The notes beneath the pieces were generated by a model. That model searched no databases. It saw only the letters and a list, made by a program, of their open reading frames with translations, and was not told the origin of the DNA. Positions 59,926 through 64,000 of a DNA stretch of 64,000 nucleotides are shown here, piece after piece. The stretch comes from Eutrigla gurnardus (Eukaryota > Chordata > Actinopteri > Perciformes > Triglidae). Numbering within the stretch: the first letter of the stretch is position 1; every line of letters begins with the position of its first letter. The stretch lies in NCBI GenBank assembly GCA_963514095.1, contig OY741271.1, forward strand, positions 21,998,561-22,062,560, read 5' to 3'. The position numbers and the translations under genes are program-made.

Positions 59926-62900
59926 CCACAGTCCAGACGGACAGAACCTCGAGTCGGGGCGGTAATGCTCCCTGTTCCCTAAAATTGGAGCGCGGGGCAT
60001 GTTGCGGCATTAGCGCTTAACAGGCCGTGAAATAGCAGCCTGCCTTCCTGACGTCTCCCCCATCACTCCAGGTGAGTTGGCCAGACGGCTGGATAAATGA
60101 GCAAAGCGGCAACCCCCGTCTACCAGCATGCATTCGGGGGGCACCTGAGGAGAGATGTCCATCAGCGGTTGTCTCACCACACCGCACCAGCTCCTTGCCA
60201 TACCCAAAGTCCCGCCGGAGGAGGAGGGGGGTCCTCGCAAACCACTCGGATGAGGATGTCCGGCGGCCGTCTTATCACTCGGGATCTGCCGTTTCACCAA
60301 GTTTTGATTGGCTGCATTCTTCCCACACGGTGATGTCATCTTAATTCAGGCTGGAGGTCTGATGGTATGCATAGCTCTAGCATCCCCTGGCTTCTCGCTG
60401 TGAAATAGCAGAGACCTCGAAACACATCTGCTTTGACAAACTCCAACTGCTATCCCTCCTGTGTTTTTTTTTGTCAAGCTCCTACCCCGATGCTCTTCTT
60501 ATACTTCTGATTAGCTGTTAACGTCAGCTTAACCCCCCCCCTCCAATCTCCACCCACCTCTTTCTATCCTTTCTCCCCATTATTCCTAAGCTTTAATAAA
60601 CTCCCTAAAATACGGATCGATTTTCTCTTAAGTGAAGGTGGCAGTTCCTCTGACTTATTTCATTACCACAGGCTAATTACACCGATTGAAATGAGCTTCT
60701 CCTCTTAAGGTGTGCTTTGCTGCTCTGTGCCCCCCATGCTCCCCAGACTTTAATGCCAATACAGTTCTCTACCAATTCCCTAAATCCCATTCCAGCGCTC
60801 AGCTCCACCCTCCCCCACCTCCAACCCCTGCTCACCCTCCGCCACCTAAATAATCAGCCGGTGCGTCCTTAGCCTCCGTAACTTGTCATTTCATGTTGGA
60901 TCCACCCTAATGTGTGATTTCAACTGTGCAACTGTGCAATGAAGGAAGGTAATGGAGCATGCTGGTGGCTCAATCGCCTCTGTTCATTGATAATAATGAA
61001 GACAAATGTCAAAACATTAGTTGCTAATGTCGTAATGGAGTGGATGCTAGTGGATGCGCGCTGGATGCTACACCGCATTGGCTTTCAATATCACATGACC
61101 TTCAACATTTAACTCCTCTTTTACTAGTAGTCCAGCCCTTCAGAATGTTGACGTTTTTCTGTTCATCCAAGCACATTTACTATCCGGATGCAAACGACTC
61201 CCCGGAGACGCCGCTTTCGTTCTTGTAGCCTTTTTCTGGCGTGTGCTAGTTAAAACGCGACGCCGGAAATAACATTCCAGGAGTTCACGGCCACACATTC
61301 CTGAGTTCTAATCACATATCTGTGTTTTCAGCTCTGATTTACACTCGCAGTGGTTGATGTCACCAGATTGCGAGGCCAGATGTGAGAGGCCAATATAACA
61401 AACCCCTGTTTCCGAGAGGAGGTGACACTGCTCCCCCCCACCCCTCGCCCCCTGCTCCAAGTCAACTGTGAAATTAAGATCGGATTACTGATACCCAAAG
61501 CAACAAAAAATAAATATATTTTCCATTTTTATCCAAACGTATGGGCTGTCTTTTAGACAACAGTCAGCTGCCTGCTCTGTAAAGACAGTAAATCGATTAC
61601 TGTTTCCATTGTCTTCCCTCTTCTCCCGGAGCCTGTTTTGTTATTCACTCTTTTTTTTTTCTCCTCCTTTGCCTTGGAGCTCACGCAGCTAGCTCTTCCT
61701 TTTTGAATTACCTGATTGTGGAGGAGTTGAGACCAACCTGTGTCTGATATTTCAAAGAAACGGTTACCATGGTTATAACTCCTAACGTTCTCCTCTCACA
61801 TGCAGTGGAGTAATTGTCAATAAGTGGTTGCATGGGCACAGCAAGTATGCAGTTAAGGTAATACAGGTATTTTTTTCATATTAATACAAGGTAAACAGAA
61901 ACACTGGAAGAGAGACTAGAAAATGTTTCATGATATAATAATGCAAAGCAATGGTTACAAATGCTATTAATACTAAGGCCTTGATTAGAAACCACAGCAT
62001 TTAGATGTAGCCGTGCACGAGATAGGTGATGGAGATAGATATTCATTTTGTGTGATTTTCTTTTAAATATTTTTTTCCACCCAGCACAGTAGATTAAAGC
62101 AGTAATCCCCTCTCAAGCATAATGGCTTAATGGGGGTTGTTATGTTGTTATTAGCGACTGAACCAAAGCCTTCCCACATGAACGTCTTACCCCCAGCATT
62201 GGGAGCGTCCACTTCACCCATGGTTTTCCTTTAAGACCACAGTAATTAGTTTTCCTCTCTTTACTTCTTACAATTGCAGAATAACTCGGCAGCCGTTAAG
62301 CCCTCAGTGTGCCTTTCACCTTTCGCCTTATCGCCATTTCAATCCAGCAGTCGGATTTGACGGGCTAATTTGCCAAAGGTTGCTGAAGGGAGCGATTGTT
62401 TAAAAAAAAAAAAAGAAGAAGAAGAAAAAATCGCCTGACAAAAAGCTGTGCTTTATCGACAGCTTCCGTTATTGAATTTATCACTAGTTGCCACATGTTA
62501 TGTCATGTCATAATGAGGCATCTCCGCAGGGAACCCCCTTCTTTGTTGTGGAGCGTTAGGAGGAAATGTCCCAAAGAAAACAGCCTGAGAAATGTTTTAA
62601 TTGTCGATTTAAAGACTGGCTTTATCGGGGCTCCCAACTGCAGCTTCCCACCCTCCTGGGTTCTGGTGAAGAAGTGCTACACGCGCTTTCTTCACTGCAA
62701 ACCGCTTCAGAAGAATACGGGAACACAGTAAAGGAGATGAGTGGAGATGAGTGGGAGCCATATGGCTGTTTTCATTCTGCGGGGGACACTTGGCCCCCGA
62801 AATCGTTTGAGACGGAAACAGCGATGCCTCCCCGGTGTTTCGCATGTCACTCATTATCCTTATTAATACCGTCGAGGCGCCGAGTCAAGTTAGTTTGCCA

Positions 62901-64000
62901 GCGTTTGATGTATGTAACCCCCATGGGAGCAGCAGGGCAGACCCAACTCCAGATATGCAAAGTAGGGCGAGAGGTTTGTAGAGAGGGCGAAGAAAACACA
63001 GCACTGCAGGCAGTGAGTAGGCTTTGCATGACTCTGTGGTTTGTGAATTCTCCTTTTGTTTGGTCTCGTGAGCAGAAAAACACAAATCCCTAGGCAACGC
63101 GGGGCCTGGGTTTTTATGTTAATGAGCAACTTTCACCGATGCTTTCTCCCTTCTACCATTTCTCAGATCCAGGCCAGAAAACTCTGTAGAGATTCATCCT
63201 GCTCAGTAAAAAAAGCACCACAGCCAAGTGATACAGTGTGTGGTGTTATGTACCGAAAGGCCCACTCTGGTCTAGACCGCAAACCGTTGCTGGATTCGGC
63301 TGAATTTAAAAGGTGGTGGGGGGGGGGCAGTTCAAAGGGATGCAACTCCCTTCCCTTATGTCAGGGTGCAAGTTCTTGTGCAAAAAATCTCTGTTTAATG
63401 ATGTACAACCATCTTTTTTTTTTGCCGCTTCGCACATTTCTCAGGCATTTCTGTCTACAGGTCGGGGTCAGCCGAGGTCTAAAGTATTGAGCAGAATCAA
63501 AGAGTGGTTTTCCATTCCTGAAAACCTGTAAAATGCATTATATAGATTGCTTGAAATGCCTCGGATAGCTCTCGAGGACATGCCTTTTACTGAATCTGCG
63601 AGTTTCCCCATTCTCCCCCATCTGTCGTTATTTTGCTCCCTTTCCTCTCTTTCTCTCCCTCTCTCTCTCCTTCTCTTACCTCCATCTGCTTCTTCCCTTT
63701 TTAAAAAACGCAGCTTTTTTTTCTCCAATGGTCTCCGTTAATGTGAGGCCGTTCCTGTAGCGAAGGCGGACCCCAATGTCAAGAGCAACGGTTTTTCTTC
63801 GGATGCTGTAAGGCCTTGACAGAACCATCCCTCCTTCCCCCTGCTGGCACTGTAACACTTGGTTCTTTTAATATCCTTCAGATGGGGGAGCTCGGCACCG
63901 GTGTTTAGGATACTAGTATACACGGAGGGGCCGGGGCTTTGAGGAGGCATCATCTTCTGACATTATCTCCTCTTTACTCAAAAAAAAAGCCAGTGCAGCT

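Larger units (their letters stand above)
56492..64000 (+). other. camta1: camta1 intron downstream of the 136-nt exon (5' portion)
   Basis: The next CG-1 exon was searched for by its expected peptide and not seen, so the intron continues past the window. It contains a short CA array (57135-57157), pyrimidine-rich tracts (59715-59925 and 63620-63720), short homopolymers and otherwise unremarkable unique sequence. No TE with clear ends was recognised. Confidence 0.85.

Noticed and set aside
62566..63093. 175-codon + strand open frame
   Set aside because: No recognisable family or conserved motif; the length is within chance for 64 kb in six frames, and it lies inside a camta1 intron.
56499..64000. 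Following camta1 exon (expected to begin with C then YGCYVHSS)
   Set aside because: Searched for and not seen; the intron probably continues beyond 64000.

Overview
The window reads as vertebrate, most probably percomorph teleost, nuclear DNA. It has almost no coding sequence, many long (TG)n/(CA)n arrays, homopolymer C and G runs of 13 to 30 bases, and degraded fish DNA transposons. No bacterial, phage or viral gene organisation is visible. I recognise one gene: two adjacent internal exons, on the + strand, of the calmodulin-binding transcription activator camta1. They lie at 23869-23936 and 56356-56491. Together they encode 68 residues from the middle of the CG-1 DNA-binding domain, and they join in frame across a 32.4 kb intron. 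Everything else is intron: the 3' end of the preceding intron (1-23868), the whole intron between the exons (23937-56355), and the 5' part of the following intron (56492-64000). The exons that should flank this pair were not found, so the gene runs out of the window on both sides. camta1a and camta1b cannot be told apart from this fragment.

Layout. Positions 1-3500 hold polypurine tracts and simple repeats. Positions 3716-8690 are mostly repeat-free, AT-rich, non-coding sequence of the kind often seen in conserved regulatory elements, including a block at about 4380-5560 with recurring TTGCAT-like and GTTGGATCGCA words. Positions 8700-17000 mix unique sequence with TG, CA and C-run repeats and a short CpG-dense patch near 16.3-16.4 kb. 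An AT-rich block (17040-17530) adjoins a decayed Tc1/mariner-type transposase relic read on the minus strand (about 17560-17875). Positions 17900-23868 lead to the first exon. The large central intron contains a dense group of TG/CA arrays (25.6-31 kb), AT-rich homeodomain-site-like blocks (31.5, 36.6-37.3, 39.4-39.8 and 40.6 kb), a near-perfect 38-nt hairpin at 37345-37382, a MITE-like fish repeat (42752-43262), a second MITE-like element with 17-bp terminal inverted repeats (55098-55467), and a CpG-dense patch flanked by CACGTG E-boxes (about 52.15-52.32 kb).

Function. The exons build part of a nuclear DNA-binding domain, so any further function here is most likely cis-regulatory (enhancers, splicing control, repeat-mediated RNA structure). 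I saw no convincing new protein system, and the long ORFs are explained by stop-free microsatellites or chance. Conservation is inferred from sequence texture only, because no alignment could be run.
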